Numbered from the stretch's first letter, positions 17,325 to 25,997 are shown. The stretch: DNA of 31,185 nucleotides from Enteropsectra breve (GCA_024243835.1 JALPMN010000606.1:1-31185); one strand, 5' to 3'. A program made the numbers and translations. The notes: generated by a model from the letters alone, not told the origin.

Positions 17325-17999
17325 AATACAGTTACTGTCACTTCCTTTTCCTAAAAATATGTTGTTTATGTAAGGCTTTTATATTTTGTGCTATAGTTTA
17401 AAATTTTTAATACCGCTAGAATTTGTCTGGCTGCTTTCAATAGTACCATTTACAATGGAGTATTAATTGAAAACATGTATTTCTCATGATAAATAACCAT
17501 CTTCCAGGGCTTATCCTGTCAGAGATAAAAAGCTAAAGTACCTTATTGATATTACTATATTATGTCATAAATAGCTAAGACTATTTGCAACAGAATGTCG
17601 CAGCAAAAATTATCATACATCTTTATTTCCATCTTAAATGATTTACATGCTTTGGGTAGATTTTATTCATCCACCATTCAAGTAATTTAGAAATTTATTA
17701 ACTTTTTATAACAATTGTGCTCTTTTTAGTGAATTACAAATGTAAGATGATAAAGCCCTCAATGCTTCGTCATCCAACATTTATAATAGCTGAACACTTT
17801 ATATAACTGAGTCTTGCAATTTTCTTGTTATTGCAATCAAAAATAAATAGAAAACATTTTATTTATTCTGCTATACATCATCAGTATACTTTTCAGTCAA
17901 CTTATTTAAAGACCATTCATTTTATTATTTAGATTTCAGACATTCATATTACTTTGCTGTACTTTTCTTGCTTTTTATAACCTTTAAAAATTTTACCCA
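17325..17999. other. AT-rich gap, no gene seen
   Basis: About 675 bases between the zinc-ribbon gene and the Mei2-like gene. I find no transposase remnant, tRNA or tandem repeat, only the AAAAATTTTACCC start signature at its right edge. Confidence 0.5.
17986..17998 (+). promoter_or_regulatory. AAAAATTTTACCC start signature
   Basis: The exact 13-mer seen before the chaperone gene, here ending one base before ATG 18000. Confidence 0.65.
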
Positions 18000-18731
18000 A
18001 TGCAAAGGAGTGCCATACCACCATCAAGAAGCATTGTAATTTTTGGTTTTAAGAGTGTAGCTGAGCTCGAGAAGTTCAGAAAAGACCACATTCTGGAAGA
18101 CAAGGTCCAGGACTGCTACTGCGCTCCGAAGACCAATCTCCTTTTCGTTATATTTTATGATGTTAGACAGGCAGTGTCCTTCAGAAATGATTTCAAAAAC
18201 AAAAATCTGAAAATCCTCCACACAATATCGAAGTACGAAATTCCTAAGAAAAAAGATCAGCAGGCCACAGAGAAGAACCTGCAGTCCACCATTTCCCTGG
18301 AGTTTGTCGACACACAGGTGGAGCAGGGAAATCCCCTGCTGTGGAAGCTGCTGGAGAAATGTGGTGCCATACGAGAGATAAGGGAAAACAGCAAAGAAAA
18401 AATTGTTATTGAGTACTACGACCAGAGGCTTGCAGTCAAGGCCTTCAGTACTCTGAACGAGCTTCCCATTAACCAAGGATATGTCAAGTGCTCCTGGGAG
18501 TGGGATCTGAGTTTTGAAACAAGAATTGAATACCTGAAAATAACCGATGCCCTGCTCCGCGAAAGCCTCTCGGGAATGCCTGCACCCGCCAAGCAGAGTG
18601 CCCCAGAGCCTGTGCAAGTAAAAAAATTAAAAACCGAGGATGTATTTAATAAGTCTAGTTTTACAAAGCTTTTTGACAAGTTTATTGCGGGCAATATTGA
18701 AGATATAGAAAAAATGTTTAGATTTAGTTAG
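18000..18731 (+). CDS. Mei2-like RNA-binding protein with two RRM domains
   Basis: A 243-residue protein. RRM1 spans about residues 10-78: the RNP2-like strand SIVIFGF and the RNP1-like strand NLLFVIFYDVRQAVSF, whose F/Y-D-R-A form is typical of Mei2. RRM2 spans about 96-168: STISLEFV, then CGAIREIRENSKEKIVIEYYDQRLAVKAFSTLN, closely following the G-V-EIRE---K--IEFYD-R-A--AL--LN pattern of Mei2 RRM2. The third, C-terminal Mei2 RRM is absent. A proline/lysine linker and a short helical tail (FTKLFDKFIAGNIEDIEKMF) follow. Mei2-type proteins bind RNA and control RNA fate; the target here cannot be told. AATAAA follows the stop directly (18732-18737). Confidence 0.78.
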   Translation: MQRSAIPPSRSIVIFGFKSVAELEKFRKDHILEDKVQDCYCAPKTNLLFVIFYDVRQAVSFRNDFKNKNLKILHTISKYEIPKKKDQQATEKNLQSTISLEFVDTQVEQGNPLLWKLLEKCGAIREIRENSKEKIVIEYYDQRLAVKAFSTLNELPINQGYVKCSWEWDLSFETRIEYLKITDALLRESLSGMPAPAKQSAPEPVQVKKLKTEDVFNKSSFTKLFDKFIAGNIEDIEKMFRFS

Positions 18732-19136
18732 AATAAATCATTTTAATTTAAACATGCACGGCATTGTTATCATACAAACTAGAGCTTTGGTATTAGTAAA
18801 TAGGTTTTTTTATGATTCTATAAACAGTTTACATTAGAATATAGTTTCTATAGTATCGCGTTTAAGCATTAAATGTATTAAATGCATTTAATGTTTTAGC
18901 CAGGGCACAATGCAGTGTTTGTTTCCATAGTAAAATAGTTACTATTTACAAAATAACACTCAAGATTATTTACACAAACTTATGCATTTCATTTTTAACG
19001 CTTGAAAGTATTTTATTTCAAATCATCAAGTCCGTATATGGCGGAGTGCGTTTTTTATACAACTTAATGAGTTTCCTCACTCCAAATTCTTTTGCAAAAT
19101 TGAAAAAATTTTTCAGCAAAAAATTTTTGCCCTGCG
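18732..19136. other. Intergenic region upstream of the eL40 fusion
   Basis: About 400 bases, AT-rich. It carries the AATAAA of the previous gene and, at 19118-19132, the AAAAAATTTTTGCCC start signature of the next. Nothing else is seen. Confidence 0.5.
19118..19132 (+). promoter_or_regulatory. AAAAAATTTTTGCCC start signature
   Basis: The signature ends four bases before ATG 19137 of the ubiquitin-like/eL40 gene. A second AAAAAATTTTT lies just upstream. Confidence 0.65.
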
Positions 19137-19508
19137 ATGCAGTTGTTTTTACGATCAATAGACGGAATTAAATGCGTAAATATCGAGGAGAGCCAGACCA
19201 TTGCTCAGCTCCAAAACATAATTATGGCTATGTACAACATTCCCAAGTTCAGCCTTCCATACAGTGCAGACTCACCAGTAAACACAAGATTCAGCAACTT
19301 TGCAACAGTCGATGTTGCTGTGCCAGTTCTTGGAGGAGGACAGGACATGACTGAAGCCGACAAGGTTCTTGCCATGGCATCTGTCACTGTTCAAATCTGC
19401 AGAAAATGCTATGCCAGAAACTCTATAAAGGCAACAACATGCAGAAAAAAAATGTGCGGCCACACAAACCAGCTGAGAGTTAAGAAGATTATCACCAAGA
19501 AGAAGTAA
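19137..19508 (+). CDS. RPL40: Ubiquitin-like/ribosomal protein eL40 fusion with decayed ubiquitin
   Basis: A 123-residue protein. Residues 69-123 are eL40, with the zinc finger C88-x2-C91-x10-C102-x4-C107 inside ICRKCYARN...[13 protein letters not shown], the classic family pattern. Residues 1-68 sit where ubiquitin normally is. They keep the opening MQ(L/I)F, a TI motif at 21-22, an IP at 35-36 and a glycine end (VPVLGGG), but little else. The moiety is about eight residues short and lacks the LRLRGG terminus and most ubiquitin lysines. In other eukaryotes the fusion is cut after GG to free ubiquitin and eL40. Here cleavage after LGGG may still occur, but the released peptide is unlikely to serve as ordinary ubiquitin. 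Confidence 0.92.
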   Translation: MQLFLRSIDGIKCVNIEESQTIAQLQNIIMAMYNIPKFSLPYSADSPVNTRFSNFATVDVAVPVLGGGQDMTEADKVLAMASVTVQICRKCYARNSIKATTCRKKMCGHTNQLRVKKIITKKK

Positions 19509-19675
19509 TTAAAGAGTTTCATTATAAGCCTTTTATTATAAGTTGTTTATAAATGCAAAGGAATGTTTTATTTCAAGCATGAATGTTTAGAAACACTTTA
19601 GAAAGTTTTTCTTTACTAGCGATGCCATTTTGGAAGCAGCAAAAATAATAAGGTGGCATTGTCTTTACATTTTAA

Positions 19676-19936
19676 TTACTCTTTATGCTCGGTGCTTTCA
19701 GCCTTGCTAATTAGTATTTTTATTTCTTTTTCCAATGCGCTATTTTCTTCTTTCAGAATTTCAATCTTCTTCATGTAGATATCCCCTGCTGTTTGAGCTG
19801 CCGCCAAGTTTTCTAAAAGCTCAGCTTCATTGGCAAATCCGATCTTGTCGACTGCGATGCTTGTTCTTCGATGCACTAGCTCTCTGCAGAATATTCTCTC
19901 GGTTGCAAAGACTTCAGGAATAAAGTCAGAGCCCAT
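19676..19936 (-). CDS. Small coiled-coil protein, unknown
   Basis: An 86-residue protein I do not recognise. Support for a real gene is the start, ctgcccatATG, matching the local CCC signature, and protein-like composition. The C-terminal ~30 residues (YMKKIEILKEENSALEKEIKI) have a heptad pattern typical of a coiled coil. The N-terminal part contains REL-HRRTSIAVDKIGF and could be a short helical adaptor. It is convergent with the eL40 fusion. Small coiled-coil subunits of kinetochore, vesicle or chaperone complexes look like this, but nothing specific can be assigned. Confidence 0.6.
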   Translation of the reverse strand: MGSDFIPEVFATERIFCRELVHRRTSIAVDKIGFANEAELLENLAAAQTAGDIYMKKIEILKEENSALEKEIKILISKAESTEHKE

Positions 19937-20199
19937 ATGGGCAGAATAATAGCACGTAAAAATAAATCAGAACTGCATAAAAAAGCACACCAACATTACA
20001 AGGTGATTAAAGACTAGTTTTACTCAGAAGCATTTTGAAAACACTATACTGTAGGAATAACATAAGTTTAAATGACAGTAACAACTGATTTCAAAAGACT
20101 TTCAAGAATATGAGGGATAACATGAGAGTAATATTGCAATAAATGCCGTTAGATGCGCAAAAGGAATTATACAACCGCAAATGTAGAAAAAAACAAAAA

Positions 20200-20270
20200 G
20201 GCACCGCCGAGGATTGAACTCGGGACCTTTTGCTTACAAGGCAAATGCTCTACCACTGAGCTACAATGCC
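20200..20270 (-). tRNA. tRNA-Thr (anticodon TGT)
   Basis: On the minus strand a full 71-base cloverleaf is formed. The acceptor GGCATTG pairs with CGGTGCC (two T-G pairs). The D stem is GCTC/GAGC, the anticodon stem TTTGC/GCAAA with loop CTTGTAA (anticodon TGT), and the T stem CCGAG/CTCGG with loop TTCAATC. There is no intron, and CCA is not encoded. Confidence 0.95.
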
Positions 20271-20548
20271 ATAAAAAATTATTTTACTGTATATAAATTT
20301 AGCAGACTCACAAACTCTCAATTTTGTATACAAATTCAAGCATAAATTTGATTAGCAAGTTTCTTAAACCAGCTAATGCACCATTATTTATCTTAAATTC
20401 GAAGCGCACAACCTAGAAAATGATCAAATTGAAAAAATTTACATATGTCTCTTGTGTTTCTATAGGCCTAGGATCTTTTCATCAGCTGCCCATGAATAAA
20501 TTCTGCGTTTAAAACAATTCAAAGCATCTTTTGCTTGTAAAGACGGTT

Positions 20549-20824
20549 CTACAGATTTTCTCCGTTGTACTGCAGTATCTTTTTGCACACCCATTCAGAT
20601 CTGCAAAGAGGGCACTTGTTGCTTGTTTCAAGCCACTCCTCGAGGCAATGCATATGGAACGTGTGTGTGCACTGCCCGGTGCATGGGATACACTCCACGG
20701 GATGCGTGCACTTGGCACAGTGCACGTTGAATTCCTGCTGGCATATAAGGCAAATGTTCTCCTTTATCTTCCACTTCCACTCGTATTTGAGATAGGTATT
20801 TATTATTTGTATTTTTTTCTCCAT
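20549..20824 (-). CDS. APC11: Anaphase-promoting complex subunit APC11 (RING-H2)
   Basis: A 91-residue RING-H2 protein, the usual size of APC11. The sequence runs WKWKIKENICLIC, HCAKC, ECIPC, GQCTHTFHMHCLEEWL, then CPLCRSEW. This is the APC11 pattern including the extra zinc ligands between the first and second pairs, and the final CPLC distinguishes it from Rbx1, which has CPLD. APC11 is the catalytic RING subunit of the APC/C, which ubiquitinates cyclins and securin. The start at 20824 is set by tttttctacccATG; the open frame runs on to 20887 but that part is not conserved. Its presence implies a working ubiquitin system, of interest beside the decayed ubiquitin moiety 1.3 kb away. Confidence 0.92.
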   Translation of the reverse strand: MEKKIQIINTYLKYEWKWKIKENICLICQQEFNVHCAKCTHPVECIPCTGQCTHTFHMHCLEEWLETSNKCPLCRSEWVCKKILQYNGENL

Positions 20825-20887
20825 GGGTAGAAAAACAACCAAAATAATTCGATCCTTCAGCGAAATAATCTGGTTTACAAAATACAC

Positions 20888-21182
20888 TGTGTGTTATAAT
20901 AGCTTTGCTTCTTTATCTAAATCTTTTCTGTAATTATAAAGCTTTTATTAGTTTTAGTTATAAAAGAAAACGTTTAAAATTCAATGCAGTGTGGGTAAAA
21001 ACAAGTCTAAAATATTTGCTTTAATTATTTTTTTTTAATTTTCATCACAGTATAATGTCTCTGTATTATATGCTGTGCATGACGCCAGCATAACTAGTAT
21101 ATACAACAAAATTCTAAACTTTCAAATACTTTTATTGCAGCCCTGCTCTAAAATTTTTTAGAAAAATTTTTCAGCCCTTTAG
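20888..21182. promoter_or_regulatory. Divergent intergenic region of APC11 and uL22
   Basis: About 295 bases between two divergent genes. The uL22 side ends with AAAAATTTTTCAGCCC at 21162-21177, preceded by another AAAATTTTTT. No other feature is seen. Confidence 0.5.
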
Positions 21183-21707
21183 ATGCCAAAGTCTTATAAT
21201 ACCGAGATATTGGAAGAGTCCAACACCGTCAAGGCCTGTGTAACAAATGCCAAAGTGTCTTTCAAGAACACAAGGGAAACATGCTCTACTCTCAGAGGAA
21301 GAAGCGTTGAGGGATGCATTACATATCTCAACAACGTTCTTGAGAAGAAGGAATGTGTGCCAATGCGCAGATATGCAAATAAGGTCGGAAACACAAAGCA
21401 GGCCAAGCAGTTCATGCACGGACAGTTCCCATGCACCAAGGGAAGATGGCCGAAGAACTCCGTTGAGGCAATGCTCAAGCTTATGAAGAACATCAAGAAC
21501 AATGCTGCATGCAAAAGCATTAATGTAGATGATCTTGTAATCAAGATGGTTTCTGTTAATAGAGCACCAAAGATACACGGAAGAGTATTTAGAGCACATG
21601 GAAGAGTCAATGCCTTTAACAAGAGCCCCTGCCACATCCAGGTTGTGTGTGTAAAGCAGCCCATTTCAGTAGCACAGGATGCCAATCTTGTCGAGGTAGA
21701 CGAATAA
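21183..21707 (+). CDS. RPL17: 60S ribosomal protein uL22 (L17)
   Basis: A 174-residue protein of the large ribosomal subunit. Family blocks are clear: VSFKNTRETCSTLRG, then YLNNVLEKKECVPMRRY, VGNTKQAKQF, GRWPKNSVEAMLKLMKN, VNRAPKIHGRVFRAHGRVN and SPCHIQVV. Members of this family line the exit tunnel with a hairpin loop. The length is normal. The frame is intact from the start at 21183, which the start signature supports, and no intron is needed. AATAAA overlaps the stop (21703-21708). Confidence 0.97.
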   Translation: MPKSYNTEILEESNTVKACVTNAKVSFKNTRETCSTLRGRSVEGCITYLNNVLEKKECVPMRRYANKVGNTKQAKQFMHGQFPCTKGRWPKNSVEAMLKLMKNIKNNAACKSINVDDLVIKMVSVNRAPKIHGRVFRAHGRVNAFNKSPCHIQVVCVKQPISVAQDANLVEVDE

Positions 21708-22133
21708 ATATTTTCTCATTATAGCACTTGGTTCTTTTTCGATGCTAAAAAATTTGGTGAATTTTTATTGAATTTATCTTTTACTTAACATTACTCAATG
21801 CTTAATAGCGAAGATATTAAAGATATTGATATGCAACATGCTGCATATCATTAGGCAATTCTGTATGTTATATATTTATAGATGTGCTATGGCATGCATC
21901 TTATTCATTTGTTAAGAGTTTCTTTTCTATGCGTTGCTGGCATTATATAAACAAGCTAGTTTACAAAACTATTCACTATGTCAAAATGTATTTTATTATT
22001 TAAATGATTCTCTGTATTCGGATCCACAAAGGTTCTTTATATTGTATTTTATAAATACGATACACTATTGTATGTGTCTTGTGTTATCATTTAGAACATT
22101 TCATTTTTTAAATATTGCGATTGTTTTGCCCTT
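21708..22133. other. Intergenic region with a short inverted repeat
   Basis: About 425 bases. Besides the hairpin at 21827-21850 there are only AT-rich short frames. The right end holds the gttttgccctt start signature of the proteasome gene. Confidence 0.5.
21827..21850. repeat. Perfect 9-bp inverted repeat
   Basis: TGATATGCA (21827-21835) and TGCATATCA (21842-21850) flank a six-base loop ACATGC. It lies about 120 bases past the uL22 stop and is not followed by a T run, so its role is unknown. Confidence 0.7.
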
Positions 22134-22949
22134 ATGTTGGAATTCAGTCTTTCGCCAAAAAACAACATATCAATAAAAAAGAAGTTTGACGAAGACAATG
22201 AGGAGTGGCCTCTGAACGAGACTCCAGAGTATGGCAACTTTCATCTAGAAAGCACCGTACTTCAAAATACAGCAGCACGCCTCATTTTCAAACAGAGAGA
22301 AGGGATAAAGAAACATGCAGCCTCAGAGGAGGATCTGTATGAGAACAACGGAGGAACATCCCTGGCCCTGATCGTAGAGAATAAGCTGATACTGGCGAGT
22401 GACACAAGACACTCCTCTGAGTACAACATAAACTCAAGAAACATGACAAAAATATACAGAATAGGAGACTTTTTTATCACAACCGCAGGATTCTATGCAG
22501 ATGGCTTTGAAATATACAACCAGATGATGTACAACATAAGAAGCTATGAAACAGACGAGAAGCTCACGCTTTCCGGGGCTGCACATCTGCTCCACAATTT
22601 ACTCTACAGAAGAAGATTCTTCCCTCTCTATTCCTACGTATGTCTCTGTGGATTTGAGAAGGGAGAAGCAAAGATTTATTCATACGACTGCATTGGCTCA
22701 TATGGCCAGGTTGAGTGCCGCTGCGACGGCTCAGGATCCAAAATGATACAGCCCCTGCTTGACAGCTGGATCGAGGGAGGAAACTTCGTGGGCTTCAAGA
22801 AGCCAGACTTTAATGCTGCCTACGAGCTGGTTAAAAAGGCATTTGATGCAGCATCTGAAAGAGATGTAAAAACAAAGGATTATCTTGAGCTTTATGTTGT
22901 TGATGAAAGCCAGGTGCACCATGAGTATATTGAGCTGAGGAAGGATTGA
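22134..22949 (+). CDS. PRE7: 20S proteasome subunit beta 6
   Basis: A 271-residue beta-type proteasome subunit. After an N-terminal extension of about 70 residues comes ENNGGTSLALIVENKLILASDTRHS. The order then is: FFITTAGFYADG; LLYRRRFFPLYSYV; YSYDCIGSYG, then GSGSKMIQPLLDSW; KKAFDAASERDVKTKDYLELYVV, and a final ELRKD. The RRFFP, GSASxMxQPLLD-like and SLRKD-like blocks are those of beta 6 (Pre7/PSMB1), a non-catalytic subunit. Consistent with that, no Thr-1 processing site is seen. The start is set by gttttgcccttATG. AATAAA lies directly past the stop (22950-22955). Confidence 0.95.
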   Translation: MLEFSLSPKNNISIKKKFDEDNEEWPLNETPEYGNFHLESTVLQNTAARLIFKQREGIKKHAASEEDLYENNGGTSLALIVENKLILASDTRHSSEYNINSRNMTKIYRIGDFFITTAGFYADGFEIYNQMMYNIRSYETDEKLTLSGAAHLLHNLLYRRRFFPLYSYVCLCGFEKGEAKIYSYDCIGSYGQVECRCDGSGSKMIQPLLDSWIEGGNFVGFKKPDFNAAYELVKKAFDAASERDVKTKDYLELYVVDESQVHHEYIELRKD

Positions 22950-22989
22950 AATAAATATTATAGCACTTGTTGTTTTAAAAGAGTAAGTT

Positions 22990-23166
22990 ACTGTGTTTCT
23001 TATTAAAAAAAACTAAGTTTAATAATTTCCAAGAAAGCTTCTTCGGCACTAAAACTTTTTTATTATTAAGCATTTGGGACATACCTCCCTGGCTTGCACG
23101 ATGTGCATTGCCCAACAACAGCTCTTTATTTTGGTGGGTTGCTTAACCCCACTGTGTTTCTTATTA
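22990..23166. repeat. 16-bp direct repeats flanking a structured segment
   Basis: ACTGTGTTTCTTATTA occurs exactly at 22990-23005 and again at 23151-23166. Between the copies lies the hairpin-rich segment 23074-23152. Confidence 0.8.
23074..23152 (+). ncRNA. Candidate structured RNA element (two hairpins)
   Basis: The first hairpin pairs TTGGG (23074-23078) with CCCAA (23111-23115) outside and TGCAC (23095-23099) with GTGCA (23103-23107) inside. The second pairs GTGGGTT (23134-23140) with AACCCCAC (23145-23152), with one bulged C. The segment is more GC-rich than its surroundings and contains no coding frame. The two-hairpin layout recalls an H/ACA guide RNA, but I do not see convincing H and ACA boxes, so this is only a candidate. 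The strand is uncertain. Confidence 0.3.
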
Positions 23167-23338
23167 GTTTTATGTATTTGAAATATAAATCCGGCAAGGA
23201 TGTAATGTAATATATATTTTGGATTAGATATGAAATCACATGATGATATTGGTAGATAGTCTAAAAATAGCGCTTAATAATGTAAATTGTCAATTAAAAT
23301 ATCATAATGCCCTTGCTATTAAAAGATTTTATTAATTT

Positions 23339-23644
23339 TTATATTCTGTATTTTATATAGCTGAGAGCTATGCCCAGGAACAGTACGAACCAAATATTTT
23401 GCTTCTTTTTGGTCTTAATCTTGTTTCTCTTCCTCTTGTTGGACTTAAACAGCTTCTCATAGAGCTTTTTATTTTGTGTTTTGGCCACTTTGTATGGTTT
23501 TATTTCATATTCGCTACAGTAGGTATGGGCCTTTCCATCCACGCTGGCCTTTATCTGTATGCCCGGTAGGGATTCTTTTTTATCATTCCTTTTCGAAACT
23601 TCTGAAGTATTTATAAAGCACAGAAGAATGAATAGCAGAAGCAT
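23339..23644 (-). CDS. Small protein with signal peptide and C-terminal membrane segment
   Basis: A 101-residue protein I do not recognise. The first ~14 residues (MLLLFILLCFINTS) form a signal-peptide-like segment. The centre is polar, with one cysteine. A strongly basic stretch (KSNKRKRNKIKTKKK, about 67-81) leads into a hydrophobic end (IWFVLFLGIALSYI, 84-97). The layout suggests an ER or secretory-route membrane protein with a type I topology. The usual CCC start signature is lacking, so this gene is less certain than its neighbours. Confidence 0.5.
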   Translation of the reverse strand: MLLLFILLCFINTSEVSKRNDKKESLPGIQIKASVDGKAHTYCSEYEIKPYKVAKTQNKKLYEKLFKSNKRKRNKIKTKKKQNIWFVLFLGIALSYIKYRI

Positions 23645-24237
23645 GGCTTGCCATTCGTACTTCTTTTTATCAAAAAGGAGTTGTTTAAGCCCCTGTTAAT
23701 TTATGCTTAACATCTGCAGTATTTCTCCTTTAAAAATTTCATATTCATATGCTGCAAAATTCAATTAAACTGCAAACAGATTATTTTGCAAGAAATTTAT
23801 AAACTTTTCCAATCGTTAGAATATATTTTAATGACACGATCAATTAATCTGCGAATAAATGGTGTGTCGCATTTTTACAGTTTAACATGCAAGATCTGTA
23901 ATAAAAACACTATTCCAATGGCTCGCTTTCGATCATAATCTCGACATAAGCGCTATTATCAAAAGCTAAAAACTAGGTTTCAAAGAAAACACAGTGATTT
24001 ATGAGCAAATTGTTATTTTGCTGCATATAAGCGGTTTGAAATAACAGTAACTGATGGAAAAAGGAATTATAAACATAAGGGTATTTTAATTATCATATCG
24101 CTATTTATAGCTATAATACAACAGTAACCAATAAAACACGTGCTACAAAAAATTTTTCATTATAAAAGGAGATACAAAATGTGTATTTTTTCTTCCCCTT
24201 TGTATTCAACAATTTTTAAAATTTTCAAAATTCTCCC
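23645..24237. promoter_or_regulatory. Divergent intergenic region
   Basis: About 590 bases between the small membrane protein and the signal-anchored gene. The right edge (24218-24237) has AAAATTTTCAAAATTCTCCC directly against ATG 24238. No other structure is seen. Confidence 0.5.
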
Positions 24238-25146
24238 ATGCATTGGTTTTTCAAATTCTTCCAAAAATACTTCAGTGAGATGGTTATTGTAATAAGTGCA
24301 TCCTTACTTCTTGTAATATGCCTCATGCTGCTTAGCTCATATTTCTACAGCTCATATTCGAGCCACTTTGAAAATATCTCAACTTTCATACTATCAAATA
24401 CTGAACTGAAAGCTTATCTGCTCGGCAGCTTGTCATGCAATAATATAGAGACACAGGCCCTCAGAGCTATGATAAAGATAAACGAAAGGAATATAAATTA
24501 CTCAGATCTCTCTGAGGAAGAGAAACAGGCTATTAAGATCACAGATTTCAGTATTTTGTATGGTAGTAGAGGCGCAAACTTTTATGATATGTGCGGGAAG
24601 TTTGAATTCCTTTTGAAGCAAGTATTAGACAGTGGAAATGCCTTCAGCACTGCCTGTAAGGACATATTTGTCACTTGCCGCGAGTCGTTCTACTGCCCGA
24701 GCACAAATCAGACAAATGTCTCATCGGTAGAAAAATTGATGCTAAAAACTGACCTGAATGCATCTGATATTGATGAAGCAGGCGTTGCAAGATTGAGAAT
24801 TTCCGATGCAAGTGAGAAACAGCCATGCAGCCAGTGCAACACCAATTCACATGAAGAAACACACACATTTTCTATTGACGAGATAAAGCACTATTTTATA
24901 CTAAAGCTGGTAGCAAGTCCGAATATTAATAGAAATACAGTAACATTTGCAAGCCAAAATTGCATTGAGTCGGACAAGGGAATTAATCTGCTGCCAAACG
25001 CATATGAAATAGTTTCTATTCTTTATGTTGAAAATAATCAATTTTCTAGGGGGAATATGAGCGTCACTTTAAACAAGGGGCTTCCAATGGTGTTTAATAA
25101 CGTCAAAGAAGGTGATTCTTATTATCTTATGATGAAGTTGCTTTGA
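24238..25146 (+). CDS. Unknown signal-anchored protein
   Basis: A 302-residue protein. A short aromatic and basic N-terminus (MHWFFKFFQKYF) is followed by a single strong membrane segment at about 14-38 (MVIVISASLLLVICLMLLSSYFY), so it is probably a type II membrane protein or a secreted protein with an uncleaved signal. The rest is soluble. Possible N-glycosylation sites include NIS and NQT. Cysteines cluster in C-x5-C and CSQC arrangements at mid-protein. No family is recognised. The start is well supported, because CCC abuts the ATG with an AAAATTTT block 15 bases upstream. It is convergent with the V-ATPase gene. Confidence 0.75.
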   Translation: MHWFFKFFQKYFSEMVIVISASLLLVICLMLLSSYFYSSYSSHFENISTFILSNTELKAYLLGSLSCNNIETQALRAMIKINERNINYSDLSEEEKQAIKITDFSILYGSRGANFYDMCGKFEFLLKQVLDSGNAFSTACKDIFVTCRESFYCPSTNQTNVSSVEKLMLKTDLNASDIDEAGVARLRISDASEKQPCSQCNTNSHEETHTFSIDEIKHYFILKLVASPNINRNTVTFASQNCIESDKGINLLPNAYEIVSILYVENNQFSRGNMSVTLNKGLPMVFNNVKEGDSYYLMMKLL

Positions 25147-25544
25147 AAATGGAGAAAGGGGTTGCTAAAGAATATATTGCATTAAAAATTCTTTGCTCAG
25201 CATGTATTGAATCTCAGATAAGAATTATTATCGTTTAAATATGAGCAGCTTGGCATTATAGTCTTTTTAATACTAAACTAATAGATTTAACCTAAAAGAT
25301 GTAACCACAAAGATGCAGTTGGCTACTAATGTTTAATATTTAGAGATATTCATGATATATTAGCTAATGGAAATACATAATCAATAATAGTTCTGCAACA
25401 GTAATAAAATAACTCTCTATGAAATTTAGCTTTATTTTTCATACGATTGTACTGTTTCTGAGAAAATTAATTGCATGCAATCTCTTTAAGACTTTAATGA
25501 AAATGTATTACGCAGTAATTTATTGTGTATGTGTTATTTAAAGG
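25147..25544. other. Convergent gap, no gene seen
   Basis: About 400 AT-rich bases between the 3' ends of two convergent genes. I see only short frames and no clear terminator or RNA gene. Confidence 0.5.
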
Positions 25545-25997
25545 TTATTCAGCATTTGAAAGTATAAGCATGCCAAGGACAAGTGCTAGGAGCCCAATAA
25601 GCTCCCCAAAGATTAGCAGCAGGAAATAGCTAGATGTGAATTTCTTCTGTTTAGCCCTTGCAACAGCAGCATCTCGTGCAATGCCGCCCATAACATATCC
25701 ACAGTATCCACATGCAAAGCCCTGGATGGCGGTGCCACCTAGGCATTTTATTGCACCTGCGAGTGTTTTTGGCGACTTAGTGGTCATATAGAAGAATAGC
25801 AGCAGCGAGTATATGGCAGGGGCTGATGTAAATGCCATTGGCATTATCGAAAAGGTCAGATCAAGATCATAATCAACAGACCTGCAAATACCGTCTGTGG
25901 CCAGCTTCAGTCCGGCACCCACCCCGGCCAACGGTGGCAGAACCGTAAGGATAGTAGAAATGATGTTTATTGCAGGGATAAGGGCATCGTTATTCAT
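25545..25997 (-). CDS. VMA3: V-type ATPase proteolipid subunit c
   Basis: A 150-residue protein with four membrane segments (about 8-30, 47-70, 87-110 and 122-146). The conserved middle has PLAGVGAGLKLATDG, MPMAFTSAPAIYSLLLFFYM and GGTAIQGFACGYCGYVMGGIARDAAVARA. The last helix LLLIFGELIGLLALVLGMLIL carries the proton-carrying glutamate at E132. This subunit forms the rotating membrane ring that pumps protons into acidic compartments. I start at 25997 because this gives the family's normal length. The open frame extends to 26111, but the extension is not family-like. No CCC precedes either ATG. Paralogues c' or c'' cannot be excluded. Confidence 0.9.
   Translation of the reverse strand: MNNDALIPAINIISTILTVLPPLAGVGAGLKLATDGICRSVDYDLDLTFSIMPMAFTSAPAIYSLLLFFYMTTKSPKTLAGAIKCLGGTAIQGFACGYCGYVMGGIARDAAVARAKQKKFTSSYFLLLIFGELIGLLALVLGMLILSNAE

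Noticed and set aside
18024..18617. 197-codon minus-strand frame
   Set aside because: Antisense shadow of the two-RRM gene, whose domains are recognisable.
21171..21685. Long minus-strand frames opposite uL22
   Set aside because: Shadows of a certain ribosomal protein gene.
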